Part shown: positions 51,321-59,586 of the stretch, piece by piece | Layout of the letters: every line of letters begins with the position of its first letter | Numbering within the stretch: the stretch's first letter is position 1 | Assembly: GCA_963743785.1 (NCBI GenBank) | Contig: CAVURD010000031.1 | Location: 32,331-96,330 of the forward strand | Length of the DNA stretch: 64,000 nucleotides | Direction of reading: 5' to 3' | Origin: Bog-473 sp963743785 | GTDB taxonomy: Bacteria; Actinomycetota; Acidimicrobiia; Acidimicrobiales; RAAP-2 | Made by a program: the position numbers and the translations under genes | The notes under the pieces: generated by a model | Seen by the model: only the letters and a program-made list of their open reading frames with translations | Database searches by the model: none | Told to the model about the DNA's origin: nothing

Positions 51321-52874
51321 ATGTTCGACGCCCTGTCCGACCGCCTCGAGCGGATCTCGACCCGCCTCCGCGGCAAGGGTCGCATCAACGAAGCCGACCT
51401 GGACGAGGCGCTCGGGGAGATCCGCACCGCCCTGCTCGAGGCCGATGTCGAGCTGTCGGTCACCCGTCGTTTCACTGACGGCATCCGCCTCCGGGTCAGC
51501 GCCGAGTCACTCAACAAGAGCCTGACCCCGGGCCAGCAGGTGATCAAGGCCGTGCACGAGGAGCTGGTCGGGGTACTGGGCGGCGAGACCCTCAAGATCT
51601 CCTACGCCTCGCGGCCGCCCACCGTCGTGCTGATGGCCGGCCTCCAGGGTTCCGGTAAGACAACGGCCTCGGCCAAGTTGGCCCTGTGGTGGAAGCAGCA
51701 GGGCCGCAATCCGCTCCTGGTCGGAGCCGACCTCCAGCGCCCCGCCGCCGTCGAACAGCTCCGGATCCTGGGCGAGCAGGCCGGCGTCACCGTCTTCAGC
51801 CAGCCCGGCGACCCGGTCAGCACGGCCCGAGCCGGCGTGGCCGAGGCCCAGCGCCTCGGCCGGGACGTCTGCATCATCGATACGGCGGGGCGCCTCACCA
51901 TCGACGCCGACCTCATGGAGGAGATCCGCGGCATCTCGGCCGCCACCGAGCCCCACTACACGTTCCTGGTCATCGACGCCATGATCGGTCAGGACGCGGT
52001 GAGCACGGCCAAGGCCTTCCACGACACGCTGGCCCTCGACGCCGTGATCCTCTCGAAGCTCGACGGTGACGCCCGCGGTGGCGCCGCCCTCTCCGTCAAG
52101 GGCGTGGTCGGCAAGCCGATCGCCTTCGCCAGCACGGGCGAGCGCCTGGCCGATTTCGACCTCTTCCATCCCGACCGCATGGCCGAACGCATCCTGGGCA
52201 TGGGCGACGTCCTCAGCCTGATCGAGCAGGCGGAACGGACCATGGACCACGACGAGGTGGCCAAGGGCGCCGCCCGCCTCATGTCGGGCCAGTTCACGCT
52301 GGAGGACTTCTTGTCCCAGCTCCGGCAGGTCAAGAAGATGGGCTCGATGGGCGGCCTCATGAAGCTCATGCCCGGCATGTCCAAGGAGATGCGCCAGGCC
52401 GCCGGCGAGATCGACGACGGCGAGGTCAACAAGGTCGAAGCCATCGTCTGCTCCATGACCCCGGCCGAAAAGGACGAGGTGTCCCTCATCGACGGCTCCC
52501 GCCGCAGCCGCATCGCCCGCGGGTCCGGGACGACGATCCAGGACGTCAACACCCTGCTCAAGCAGTTCAAAGAGATGCAGAAGATGATGAAGGGGATGGC
52601 CTCGGGCAACATGCCCAACATTCCGGGCATGCCGTCCGGGCCGGGCATGGGCCTCGGTGGCCGCGCCGGCCGGAAGCTGGCCGCCCAGGCGGCCGGAGCC
52701 GGCGGCGCCGGAGCGGACTTCGACATGCTGTCCCAGCTCATGGGCGACGCGGCCGACGCGCCGGCGTTCCCGGGCCTGCCCGCCCCGGCGGCGGCCCGGC
52801 CGGTGGTCAGTGCCAACAAGGGGACCAAAAAGAAGAAGAAGGGGGGCCGGGTCACCCCGCCGAAAGGCCGGTAG
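51321..52874 (+). CDS. ffh: Signal recognition particle protein Ffh (SRP54)
   Basis: 517 residues. With SRP RNA it targets nascent membrane proteins to FtsY. N domain: residues 1-95. G domain: P-loop GLQGSGKT (107-114), DTAGRLTIDADL, SKLDGDARGGAAL, and FASTGERLADFDLFHPDRMA. M domain: methionine-rich MGSMGGLMKLMPGM, MQKMMKGM and SRRSRIARGSG for RNA binding. A C-terminal extension of about 90 residues, rich in Gly/Ala/Pro and ending in KKKKKGGR, is longer than usual. No SRP RNA gene was seen in the window. ffh upstream of rpsP matches the M. tuberculosis order. Confidence 0.97.
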   Translation: MFDALSDRLERISTRLRGKGRINEADLDEALGEIRTALLEADVELSVTRRFTDGIRLRVSAESLNKSLTPGQQVIKAVHEELVGVLGGETLKISYASRPPTVVLMAGLQGSGKTTASAKLALWWKQQGRNPLLVGADLQRPAAVEQLRILGEQAGVTVFSQPGDPVSTARAGVAEAQRLGRDVCIIDTAGRLTIDADLMEEIRGISAATEPHYTFLVIDAMIGQDAVSTAKAFHDTLALDAVILSKLDGDARGGAALSVKGVVGKPIAFASTGERLADFDLFHPDRMAERILGMGDVLSLIEQAERTMDHDEVAKGAARLMSGQFTLEDFLSQLRQVKKMGSMGGLMKLMPGMSKEMRQAAGEIDDGEVNKVEAIVCSMTPAEKDEVSLIDGSRRSRIARGSGTTIQDVNTLLKQFKEMQKMMKGMASGNMPNIPGMPSGPGMGLGGRAGRKLAAQAAGAGGAGADFDMLSQLMGDAADAPAFPGLPAPAAARPVVSANKGTKKKKKGGRVTPPKGR

Positions 52875-52929
52875 GTCCGGCATCTGTCAGAATGGGCGGA
52901 CAAAGTCCAGATGATGGAGGAATTAGTTC

Positions 52930-53214
52930 GTGGCAGTGAAGCTCCGCCTGGTGCGGATGGGTAAGAAGAAGCAGCCGACCTACCGGGTCGTTGCCGCGGA
53001 CGGCCGGTCGCCTCGCGACGGCCGGTTCCTCGAGATCGTGGGGACCTACGCCCCCCGGGGCGCGTCGGTGGCCGAGCCCGACGCAGTGATCAAGATCGAC
53101 AACACCAAGGCCGTGAAATGGCTGGTCAATGGCGCCCAGCCGACCGAGCGCGTGGAGAAATTGCTCAAGACCTCCGGCGCCTGGGACGAGTTCACCGCAG
53201 CGAGGGCCACATGA
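52930..53214 (+). CDS. rpsP: 30S ribosomal protein S16
   Basis: 94 residues from GTG 52930, with a strong Shine-Dalgarno (ggagg) upstream. AVKLRLVRMGKKKQPTYRVV (in two parts), RSPRDGRFLEIVGTYAPRG and INNTKAVKWL-like INTKAVKWLVNGAQPTERVEKLL segments are diagnostic of S16 (the exact string here is IDNTKAVKWL). Assembles early in the 30S body. The stop overlaps the next start by ATGA, so it is translationally coupled to the KH-domain gene as in M. tuberculosis (Rv2909c-Rv2908c). Confidence 0.96.
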   Translation: MAVKLRLVRMGKKKQPTYRVVAADGRSPRDGRFLEIVGTYAPRGASVAEPDAVIKIDNTKAVKWLVNGAQPTERVEKLLKTSGAWDEFTAARAT

Positions 53215-53594
53215 CCAACTTGTACGAAGCAGGCGACATCAACACCGTCGACGGTGGCAATCAGGCGGACGACGTGGACGACGTCGAGGAGGTTGACGAG
53301 ATCGACGACGTCGACGAGGGCAACCAGGCCGACGCCGAGCTCGACGGCGGGACCCCGCTCTCCGTGCTGACCTTCCTGGCCCGCTCGCTCTCCAATGACC
53401 CCGACGCCGTCGCCATCGACACCGAAGACCGCCGGGGCGGCATCCGCCTCAATCTGCACGTCGCGCCCGACGACATGGGACGGGTGATCGGCCGCCGAGG
53501 TAAGACGGCCCAGGCCATCCGGACGCTGGTCAACGTGGCCGGGGCCAAGGATGGCGTGCAGGCCAGCGTCGACATCGTCGACGACTCCGAGTCC
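53211..53594 (+). CDS. khpA: KH-domain RNA-binding protein (KhpA-like) with acidic N-terminal extension
   Basis: ATG 53211 overlaps rpsP by 4 bp. Residues 1-45 form an acidic extension (VDDVEEVDEIDDVDEGNQ) absent from the usual 75-80-residue KhpA. The KH domain follows: LTFLARSLSNDPDAVAI, then GRVIGRRGKTAQAIRTLV with the GxxG RNA-binding loop GRRG. There is no stop codon before the RimM sequence, so the two are read as one protein. The junction reads ...DDSEST then SDLLAVGRV, with ACG in the place where an ATG would start RimM. KhpA proteins bind structured RNA with KhpB in other bacteria. Confidence 0.85.
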
Positions 53595-54069
53595 ACGTCT
53601 GATCTGCTCGCCGTCGGCCGGGTCACCAAGGCCCACGGGCTGCGCGGCGAGGTGGTCGTCCAGCTCTGGACCGACCTGACCGAGCGGCTCGATCCGGGGT
53701 CGGTCCTCGACGACACCCCGCGGCACCCTCACCGTCGAGCACGCCCGCCGATTTCAGGACCGCTGGATCGTCCAGTTCGAGGGCATCGTGGACCGCTCGC
53801 AGGCCGAGCGCATGCGGGGGATCGAGCTGGCGGCGCCCGCCGTCGACGTCCCCGGCAAGCTGTGGGTGCACGAGCTCGTGGGCGCGCTGGTCTCCGACGC
53901 CACCGGCACGACCCTGGGCACCGTCCAGGCGGTCGAGCCCAACCCGGCCAGCGACCTCTTGGTGCTCGACGGCGGCGGGCTGATCCCGCTGCGCTTCGTC
54001 ACCGAGAGTGACGCCGAGGCGGGCACCCTCGTCGTCGACATTCCCGACGGCCTGCTCGACCTGACGTGA
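53595..54069 (+). CDS. rimM: Ribosome maturation factor RimM, frameshifted as read
   Basis: RimM binds S19 and helps 16S rRNA 3' domain maturation. The N-terminal part SDLLAVGRVTKAHGLRGEV is diagnostic and runs on in frame from the KH domain. At a cccc run near 53720 the frame slips; the rest (GTLTVEHARRFQDRWIVQFE, QAERMRGIELAAP, and the PRC-barrel ELVGALVSDATGTTLG with IPLRFVTESDAEAG, ending DGLLDLT) is in the next frame to 54069. No normal start codon precedes it, unless ACG 53595 is an altered ATG. Its stop overlaps trmD. Probably one intact gene with a base-call slip. Confidence 0.85.
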
Positions 54070-54833
54070 AGATCGGCGTCTTCACGCTCTTCCCCGAGGC
54101 CATCACCTCCTACTGCGCCACCTCCATCCTCGGTCGGGCCCAGGATTCGGGCGCCCTGGCGGTCGACGTGCACGACCTGCGCGACGGGGCCGGGGACGCC
54201 CGCCGCACGGCCGATGACAGTCCCTTCGGTGGCGGGGCCGGCATGGTGCTGATGGCCGAGCCGGTCTTCCGCGCCGTCGAACAGGCGGCCGACGTCCCCC
54301 GTCCGCTGCTGCTGCTGGCGCCCGCCGGCCGGCGCTTCGACCAGTCGACGGCCGAGGAGCTGGCCGCCCTCCCCGGGGGCTTCTCCCTGCTCTGCGGTCG
54401 TTACGAGGGGGTGGACCAGAGGGTGAGCGACCATCTGGTCGATGGTGAGCTGTCGGTGGGGGACTTCGTGCTGGCCGGCGGGGAGCTGGCCGCCCTGGTG
54501 GTGATCGAGGCGGTGGCCCGGCTGCTGCCCGGCGTCCTGGGCAACGAGGGCTCGGCCGCCGAGGAGAGTTTCGCCTCGGGCCTGCTCGAGTACCCCCACT
54601 ACACCCGCCCGGCCGAATTCCGGGGCTGGGAGGTGCCCCCGGTGCTGCGATCGGGCGATCATGCCGCCGTCCAGGCCTGGCGGCGGGCCCAGTCGCTCCT
54701 GCGTACGGCCGAGCGGCGGCCCGACCTCCTGGAGGTCCTGGTCAGGAGCGGTGCCCTGAGCGACCACGACGTGCGTGTCCTGGCCGAGCACGGCTACCAT
54801 GTTCCGTCCGGCACTGAGCCGGACGCCACGTAA
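54066..54833 (+). CDS. trmD: tRNA (guanine37-N1)-methyltransferase TrmD
   Basis: 255 residues from GTG 54066, overlapping the rimM stop by 4 bp (GTGA). Methylates G37 beside the anticodon, preventing frameshifting. The trefoil-knot SAM site is visible: DSPFGGGAGMVLMAEP, LLCGRYEGVDQRV and the knot segment LSVGDFVLAGGELAALVVIEA; the catalytic aspartate is in LEYPHYTRP-proximal sequence (usual D169 region: EYPHYTRPAEFRG). The rimM-trmD-rplS order is universal in actinobacteria. The C-terminal helical domain is complete. Confidence 0.96.
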   Translation: MKIGVFTLFPEAITSYCATSILGRAQDSGALAVDVHDLRDGAGDARRTADDSPFGGGAGMVLMAEPVFRAVEQAADVPRPLLLLAPAGRRFDQSTAEELAALPGGFSLLCGRYEGVDQRVSDHLVDGELSVGDFVLAGGELAALVVIEAVARLLPGVLGNEGSAAEESFASGLLEYPHYTRPAEFRGWEVPPVLRSGDHAAVQAWRRAQSLLRTAERRPDLLEVLVRSGALSDHDVRVLAEHGYHVPSGTEPDAT

Positions 54834-54844
54834 GGACGCCCCCA

Positions 54845-55199
54845 ATGCACCCCACCGAAACGATCGATCGCGACAGCCTGCGCACCGACATCCCCGACTT
54901 CCGCCCCGGCGACACGGTCAAGGTGCACGTACGGGTGGTCGAGGGCACCCGGGAGCGGGTCCAGGTCTTCCAGGGCGCCGTCATGCGGCGCCAGGGCGGG
55001 GGAGTCCGTGAGACCTTCACCGTGCGCAAGGTGAGCTTCGGCGTGGGCGTGGAGCGAACGTTCCCCATGCACTCGCCCGACCATCGCCAAGATCGAAGTG
55101 ACGACGCTGGGCGACGTGCGCCGGGCCAAGCTCTACTACCTGCGTGAACGCTCCGGGAAGGCGGCCAAAATCAAGGAGCGTCGGACCGCCAAGCCGTAG
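54845..55199 (+). CDS. rplS: 50S ribosomal protein L19, one-base frameshift as read
   Basis: About 117 residues once corrected. PDFRPGDTVKVHVRVVEGTRERVQVFQG (excerpted as FRPGDTVKVHVRV and ERVQVFQGAV) and GGVRETFTVRKVSFGVGVERTFP are diagnostic. An extra C near 55076 (tcgcccgacc) throws the frame after the HSP motif; the correct frame continues TIAKIEVTTLGDVRRAKLYYL and RERSGKAAKIKERR to TAG 55197-55199. L19 is normally essential and bridges the 30S/50S interface, so the extra base is almost certainly an error. Confidence 0.95.
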
Positions 55200-55207
55200 G
55201 GCGCGCC

Positions 55208-55501
55208 ATGAGCGAGGAAGACCTCGAACGCTACGAGGCCGAGATCGAGCTCGGGCTGGTGCAGGAGTACCGGGCCGTCCTGCCCGTGTTCGCCTATGTG
55301 ATCGAGACGGAACGCCGCTTCTACCTGGCCAACGAGGTCTCGGTGACCGTCCGCTCCGACACCACGCCGGCCTGCGTGGAGCTCGAGCTGCGTGACGCCT
55401 GGGTGTGGGACATGTACCGCCCGGCCCGCTTCGTGCCTTCCGTGCGCGTCATCACCTTCCGCGACGTGAACATCGAACGCCTGCCCGAACAGGACCTCTA
55501 G
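55208..55501 (+). CDS. DUF2469 family protein
   Basis: 97 residues. MSEEDLERYEAEIELGLVQEY, VIETERRFYLANEVSV and the highly conserved DAWVWDMYRPARFVPSVRV (each an excerpt) followed by ITFRDVNIE are the DUF2469 hallmarks; the M. tuberculosis counterpart is Rv2901c. The family is confined to actinobacteria and its function is not established. It follows rplS by 8 bp; in mycobacteria lepB and rnhB lie between these two genes, but neither is here. The TAG stop leads straight into an 18-bp repeat. Confidence 0.93.
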   Translation: MSEEDLERYEAEIELGLVQEYRAVLPVFAYVIETERRFYLANEVSVTVRSDTTPACVELELRDAWVWDMYRPARFVPSVRVITFRDVNIERLPEQDL

Positions 55502-55536
55502 AACCCGACCAGGAGCCAGAACCCGACCAGGAGCCA
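55501..55536. repeat. 18-bp tandem repeat after the DUF2469 stop
   Basis: Two perfect units of gaacccgaccaggagcca (55501-55518 and 55519-55536), followed by a decayed partial unit (accagaagccgacc). The first base is the last base of the stop codon. Confidence 0.85.
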
Positions 55537-55598
55537 ACCAGAAGCCGACCGCGAAATCTCGGGAGTCACGGCCGAGAGCGGGCCGACCATTCCCTCGT

Positions 55599-55940
55599 GT
55601 GCATCTCAGCAAACGCCTCGGGAACTGGGGCGAGAACCGGGCCGCCGGCTGGTACCTCGAGCGGGGATTCCGCGTCATCGAGCGGAACTGGCGCACGTCG
55701 CAAGGCGAGATCGATCTTCTGTGTACCCGAGATCGCGTCCTGGTGGTCTGTGAGGTCAAGACCAGGCGCACCGACCGTCTCGGAACCCCGGTCGAAGCCG
55801 TCACCCGTGAAAAGCAGCACCGCCTCCGCCAACTGGCCGCAGCGTATCTACGGGTCTCACCCGGTGGCTACGACGAGGTCCGTTTTGACGTCGTGTCGGT
55901 CCTCGGAAGCACCCTGACGGTGATCGAAGGTGCGTTTTGA
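55599..55940 (+). CDS. yraN: UPF0102/YraN family endonuclease-like protein
   Basis: 113 residues from GTG 55599. The restriction-endonuclease-like core is visible: LGNWGENRAAGWYLERGF, the catalytic GEIDLLC and EVKTRRT (D-ExK pattern), and the conserved KQHRLRQLAAAYL. Nuclease activity on its native target is not proven in the family; it is commonly next to comM and dprA, suggesting a link with DNA uptake or repair. Here it is separated from comM by three inserted genes. Confidence 0.92.
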   Translation: MHLSKRLGNWGENRAAGWYLERGFRVIERNWRTSQGEIDLLCTRDRVLVVCEVKTRRTDRLGTPVEAVTREKQHRLRQLAAAYLRVSPGGYDEVRFDVVSVLGSTLTVIEGAF

Positions 55941-55967
55941 AAGGACTCCGGCCTAGGGTCACTTCCT

Positions 55968-56750
55968 ATGGAAACGCTCATAGTGGACCGCAAGGGTGGC
56001 GTGGTCAACGTCACCATGAACCGACCCGAACGAAAGAACGCAGCCAACGCGGTGATGCTGCGCGAGCTGCAAGCCACCTTCGAAGAGGTCGAGCGCAACC
56101 CCGAGGACCGGGTCATGGTGCTGACCGGGGCCGGCGGGGCGTTCTGCACGGGCGCCGACCTCGGCGATCCCAACGGGCCGGCCACCGACGAGTCGCAGTC
56201 CGGCCTCTCCCGTATGCGGCGCCTGGGCGACGTGGCCCTGTCCCTGCACCACATCACCAAGCCGACCATCGCCAAGGTCGACGGTTTCGCCGTGGGGGCC
56301 GGGTTGTCCCTCGCCCTCGGGTGCGACCTCATCGTCTGCAGCGAGTCGGCCAAGCTCTCCATGATCTTCTCCCGCCGCGGGCTCTCCCTCGACAACGGGG
56401 CCTCCTGGCTCCTGCCCCGTCTCGTCGGCATGGCCCGGGCCAAGGAGATCGCCCTGTTCGGGGGCATGTGGAGCGGCCAGGAAGCCCATGCCATGGGGCT
56501 GGTCAACCGGGTGCTCCCGGTGGCCGAACTCGATGCGTTCGTCGACGATTGGGCCAGCACGCTGGCGTCGGGCCCCCCGTTGGCGCTCTCGATGACCAAG
56601 ACGCTGTTGCATGCGTCGGCCCAGGCCAGCATGGACCAGGCGGTCGAGGACGAGGCCCGGTGCCAGGCCCTCAACTTCTCCACCCGGGATACGGCCGAGG
56701 CCCTGGCGGCCTTCGGCCAGAAGCGGGACCCTGTTTTCACGGGGCGATAG
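55968..56750 (+). CDS. Enoyl-CoA hydratase/isomerase family protein
   Basis: 260 residues, crotonase fold. The oxyanion-hole segments are GAGGAFCTGADLGD and VDGFAVGAGLSLALGCDLIV; the substrate-end motif RRGLSLDNGASWLLPRLVG has Asp where hydratases often have Glu, which resembles PaaG-like isomerases/hydratases. The C-terminal helix covers the active site as usual. Could act with the acyl-CoA dehydrogenases and the racemase elsewhere in the window in beta-oxidation. ATG 55968. It lies between yraN and a NfeD/SPFH pair, an insertion relative to the mycobacterial order. Confidence 0.9.
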   Translation: METLIVDRKGGVVNVTMNRPERKNAANAVMLRELQATFEEVERNPEDRVMVLTGAGGAFCTGADLGDPNGPATDESQSGLSRMRRLGDVALSLHHITKPTIAKVDGFAVGAGLSLALGCDLIVCSESAKLSMIFSRRGLSLDNGASWLLPRLVGMARAKEIALFGGMWSGQEAHAMGLVNRVLPVAELDAFVDDWASTLASGPPLALSMTKTLLHASAQASMDQAVEDEARCQALNFSTRDTAEALAAFGQKRDPVFTGR

Positions 56751-56776
56751 CAGGAAAGGCAAATAGACTGGCCATT

Positions 56777-56985
56777 GTGCTCAACGGTGTCCAAGGAATG
56801 GTCGGCGACACGGCGCTGGTAACGAAGGAGATCCAGGGTGAGCACCATCCGGGCCGGGTTCGGGCCCGGGGCGAGGAGTGGTTCGCCATTCCGCTGGACC
56901 CCGAGGGCAGCATCCCGTCGGCATGACGGTGATCGTGGCCGACGTCGAGCGCGGCCTGCTCGTCGTCTACGCTGCGGATAGCTAA
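56777..56985 (+). CDS. Small NfeD-like OB-fold protein, one-base frameshift as read
   Basis: About 69 residues. GTG 56777 begins VLNGVQGMVGDTALVTKEI; GRVRARGEEWFAIP corresponds to the GxVxVxGExWxA core of NfeD C-terminal domains. Near 56922 one G seems to be missing (tcggcatg for tcgggcatg); the corrected end is MTVIVADVERGLLVVYAADS, stop 56983-56985. Without the fix the protein ends ten residues before that region. NfeD domains partner with SPFH/stomatin proteins, and an SPFH gene follows within 10 bp, supporting the call. No membrane helices are present in this short form. Confidence 0.72.
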
Positions 56986-56994
56986 GGGAGCACC

Positions 56995-58220
56995 ATGGAA
57001 GCATCAGCCGGTGAAGTTGTAGGTATCGTCAGTTGTCGCCGTCGTGGCCGGGTTCGGTCTCGGCCTCTGGTTCGTGTCGCGCTGCGTCAAGATCGTCCAG
57101 CAGGGAAGCGTCGGGGTCGTCAAGCGCTTCGGCGAGTTCCGCACGGTCGACCAGCCCGGGCTGCGCGTGCTGCGACCGTTCGTCGACAAGATGGAGAAGG
57201 TCGACATGCGCGAGTTCCCCATGACCGGGGACCAGCAGTCGGTCATCACCAAGGACAACGTCTCGTTGTGGGTGAGCGCCACCATCTTCTGCCAGGTCAT
57301 CGACGTGAAGTCGGCCCTGTTCGAGATCAACGACTACCGCCTGGCCGTCGACCAGCTCTCGCGCACCGCCCTGCGCGCCGTCTTCGGGGAGATGTCGCTC
57401 GACCAGGCGCTCTCTGAGCGCGAGACGATCAACACGCGCATGCAGGACCACATGGCCGACGCCACGGTGAAGTGGGGCGTGCGCCTCAACCGCATCGAGA
57501 TCCTCGACATCACCCCGCCGACCAACGTGGTCCAGGCCATGTCCGAGCAGAAGGAGGCCGAGCAGCACAAGAAGGCGGCCATCCTCAAGTCCGAAGGCGA
57601 GCAGCAGGCGGCCATCAACAGCGCCGGGGGCCGCCAGCAGGCCGCCGTGCTCGAAGCCCAAGGGCGCCAAGGAAGCGGCCATCTTGCGGGCCGAGGCCGA
57701 GATGAAGGTGCTCGAGCTCCAGGCCGAGGGTGAGAAGAAGGCCTTCGTGCTGCGCGGCGAGGGTGAGGCGGCCCGCCTGAGCTCCCTCGACACCGCCACC
57801 ATCAACCCGCGCACCCTGGCCGTGCTCCAGCTCCGCGCCCTCCAAGACATCGCGGCGGCCCCCGGGTCCAAGGTGGTCGTGCCCTACGAGGCCGCCAGCC
57901 TGATGGGGTCGGCCGAGGTCCTGCTCAGCACGCTGCGTCAGGGCTCTGCCGCTCTTTCGGACAACGCCGATTCGCCGAACGGATCCGCCACAACGGCCGC
58001 CCCCGATCAAACCCGCCAGACCCACCACGTAGTCGCTTCTCCGCACGCGCTCGGGCGCGCGCCGAACGGCGCCCCCAATACGTTCGTCTTTCTCGAACGG
58101 AGGGTGCATGCTCGCCGCCATTTCCGCCGCCACCTTGACCGGTGCTGTCGGTCGTCCCGTATCGGTCGAAGTCCACGTGTCGAGCGGACTTCCCGGGTTC
58201 ACCATCGTCGGGCTGCCTGA
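56995..58220 (+). CDS. SPFH/band 7 (stomatin-like) membrane protein, two frameshifts as read
   Basis: Starts at ATG 56995 with Shine-Dalgarno aagggag. A membrane anchor (VVAVVAGFGLGLWFVSR) is split by a slip near 57032. The SPFH domain (QQGSVGVVKRFGEFRTVDQPG, VDMREFPMTGDQQSVITKDN, ADATVKWGVRLNRIEILDITP; excerpts) is followed by the coiled coil QKEAEQHKKAAILKSEGEQQ, a second slip near 57662, and more coiled coil (AEMKVLELQAEGEKKAFVLRG). Such proteins form ring-like oligomers that organise membranes and regulate FtsH-type proteolysis. The open frame runs 113 bp into comM, so the real end is probably earlier. Confidence 0.8.
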
Positions 58221-59586
58221 CGCCGCCGTGCGCGAGTCGCGCGACCGGGTGCGTGCGGCCTTGCTCTCGAGCGGTCTGCCCTGGCCGTTGCGTCGGGTCA
58301 CCGTGAACCTCGCACCCTCGGGCGTTCGCAAGGGCGGGGCCGGGCTCGATCTGGCCATTGCGGTGGGCGTGCTGGTGGCCACCGGCGAAATTCCCGCGCC
58401 GGCCGTCAACGGCCTGGCCTTTTGTGGTGAGCTCGGGCTCAACGGCTCGCTCCGTCATGTCCCCGGGATGATCGCCCTGGCCGACGCCACCGCACCGCTC
58501 GGGCTGGTCGTGCCCCTCTGCGATATGCGTGAGGCGTCCCTCGTCCGCGGCGACGAGGCCCATGGGGTGGCCACCCTGTCCGACCTGGCGGCCGTTCTGC
58601 GAGCGCAGGCTCCCTGGCCCGCGGCGCCGCTCCGGTCCGACGACCGAGACACGCCGGCCTCGCCCCGACTCGATCTGGCCGACGTCCGAGGACAGGCGGT
58701 GGGCCGACACGCGCTCGAAGTGGCTGCGGCCGGCCAGCACCACCTCCTGATGGTGGGGCCACCCGGGTCGGGCAAGACCATGCTGGCCGAGCGGCTCCCC
58801 GGGCTCTTGCCGCCGCTCACTCCCGCCGAGTCCCTGACCGTCACCCGGGTGCACTCCGCCGCCGGCTGCGCCCTCCCCGAAGGCGTGCTGGTCACCGACC
58901 CGCCCTTTCGCGCGCCCCATCACCGGGCCTCGATCGTGGCCCTGGTGGGTGGGGGCAGTTGGTCGCTCCGACCGGGCGAGATCAGCCTGGCCAGCCACGG
59001 GGTTCTCTTCTTGGACGAGATGGGGGAGTTCCCGGTGGCCGCGCTCGAAGCCTTGCGGCAACCGCTCGAGGAGGGCGTCATCCGCATCAGCCGCGCCGGC
59101 GGGACCGTCACCTTTCCGGCCCGCTTTCTCCTGGTCGGGGCCATGAATCCCTGCCCATGCGGTGAAGGCGTCTACCCCGGGCTTTGCCAATGCTCGGTCG
59201 TGGCGCGGGCCCGGTACGCCCGCCGGCTCTCGGCTCCGTTGCTCGACCGCTTCGATCTGGTGGTGCCCCTGGCCCGTCCGGACCCCGATGAGCTGTTGAA
59301 CCCCGAACCGGGACCTTCGACCGCGGAGAGCGCGGCGCGGGTGGCGGTGGCCCGAGAACGAGCGGCGGCCCGATCGCCCGGAGACGAGACGCCATTCCGG
59401 CCGGCGGCCTCGAGACTGATCGCGGACCGGCTCCGGGCGGGCCAGCTCAGTGCCCGGGGCGTGCACAAGGTGTCGCGGGTGGCTCGCACGGTGGCGGATC
59501 TGCTCGGGTCCGACGCCGTCACCGAGGAGCACGTCAGCGATGCCCTCTCGCTCCGCAAGGCCCGCGAACTGGTGGTGGCCCAATGA
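58108..59586 (+). CDS. comM: ComM/YifB family Mg-chelatase-like AAA+ ATPase
   Basis: 492 residues. The N-terminal Lon-protease-like fold starts SVEVHVSSGLPGFTIVGLPD and VNLAPSGVRKGGAGLDLAIA (excerpts); Walker A is MVGPPGSGKTMLAERLPGLL; the sensor region APHHRASIVALVGGG, Walker B GVLFLDEMGEF and the zinc-type NPCPCGEGVYPGLCQC follow, then the C-terminal RGVHKVSRVARTVADL. ComM is a helicase that extends branch migration during natural transformation. The stop overlaps dprA (ATGA), so transformation and DNA-processing factors are coupled. Confidence 0.94.
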   Translation: MLAAISAATLTGAVGRPVSVEVHVSSGLPGFTIVGLPDAAVRESRDRVRAALLSSGLPWPLRRVTVNLAPSGVRKGGAGLDLAIAVGVLVATGEIPAPAVNGLAFCGELGLNGSLRHVPGMIALADATAPLGLVVPLCDMREASLVRGDEAHGVATLSDLAAVLRAQAPWPAAPLRSDDRDTPASPRLDLADVRGQAVGRHALEVAAAGQHHLLMVGPPGSGKTMLAERLPGLLPPLTPAESLTVTRVHSAAGCALPEGVLVTDPPFRAPHHRASIVALVGGGSWSLRPGEISLASHGVLFLDEMGEFPVAALEALRQPLEEGVIRISRAGGTVTFPARFLLVGAMNPCPCGEGVYPGLCQCSVVARARYARRLSAPLLDRFDLVVPLARPDPDELLNPEPGPSTAESAARVAVARERAAARSPGDETPFRPAASRLIADRLRAGQLSARGVHKVSRVARTVADLLGSDAVTEEHVSDALSLRKARELVVAQ

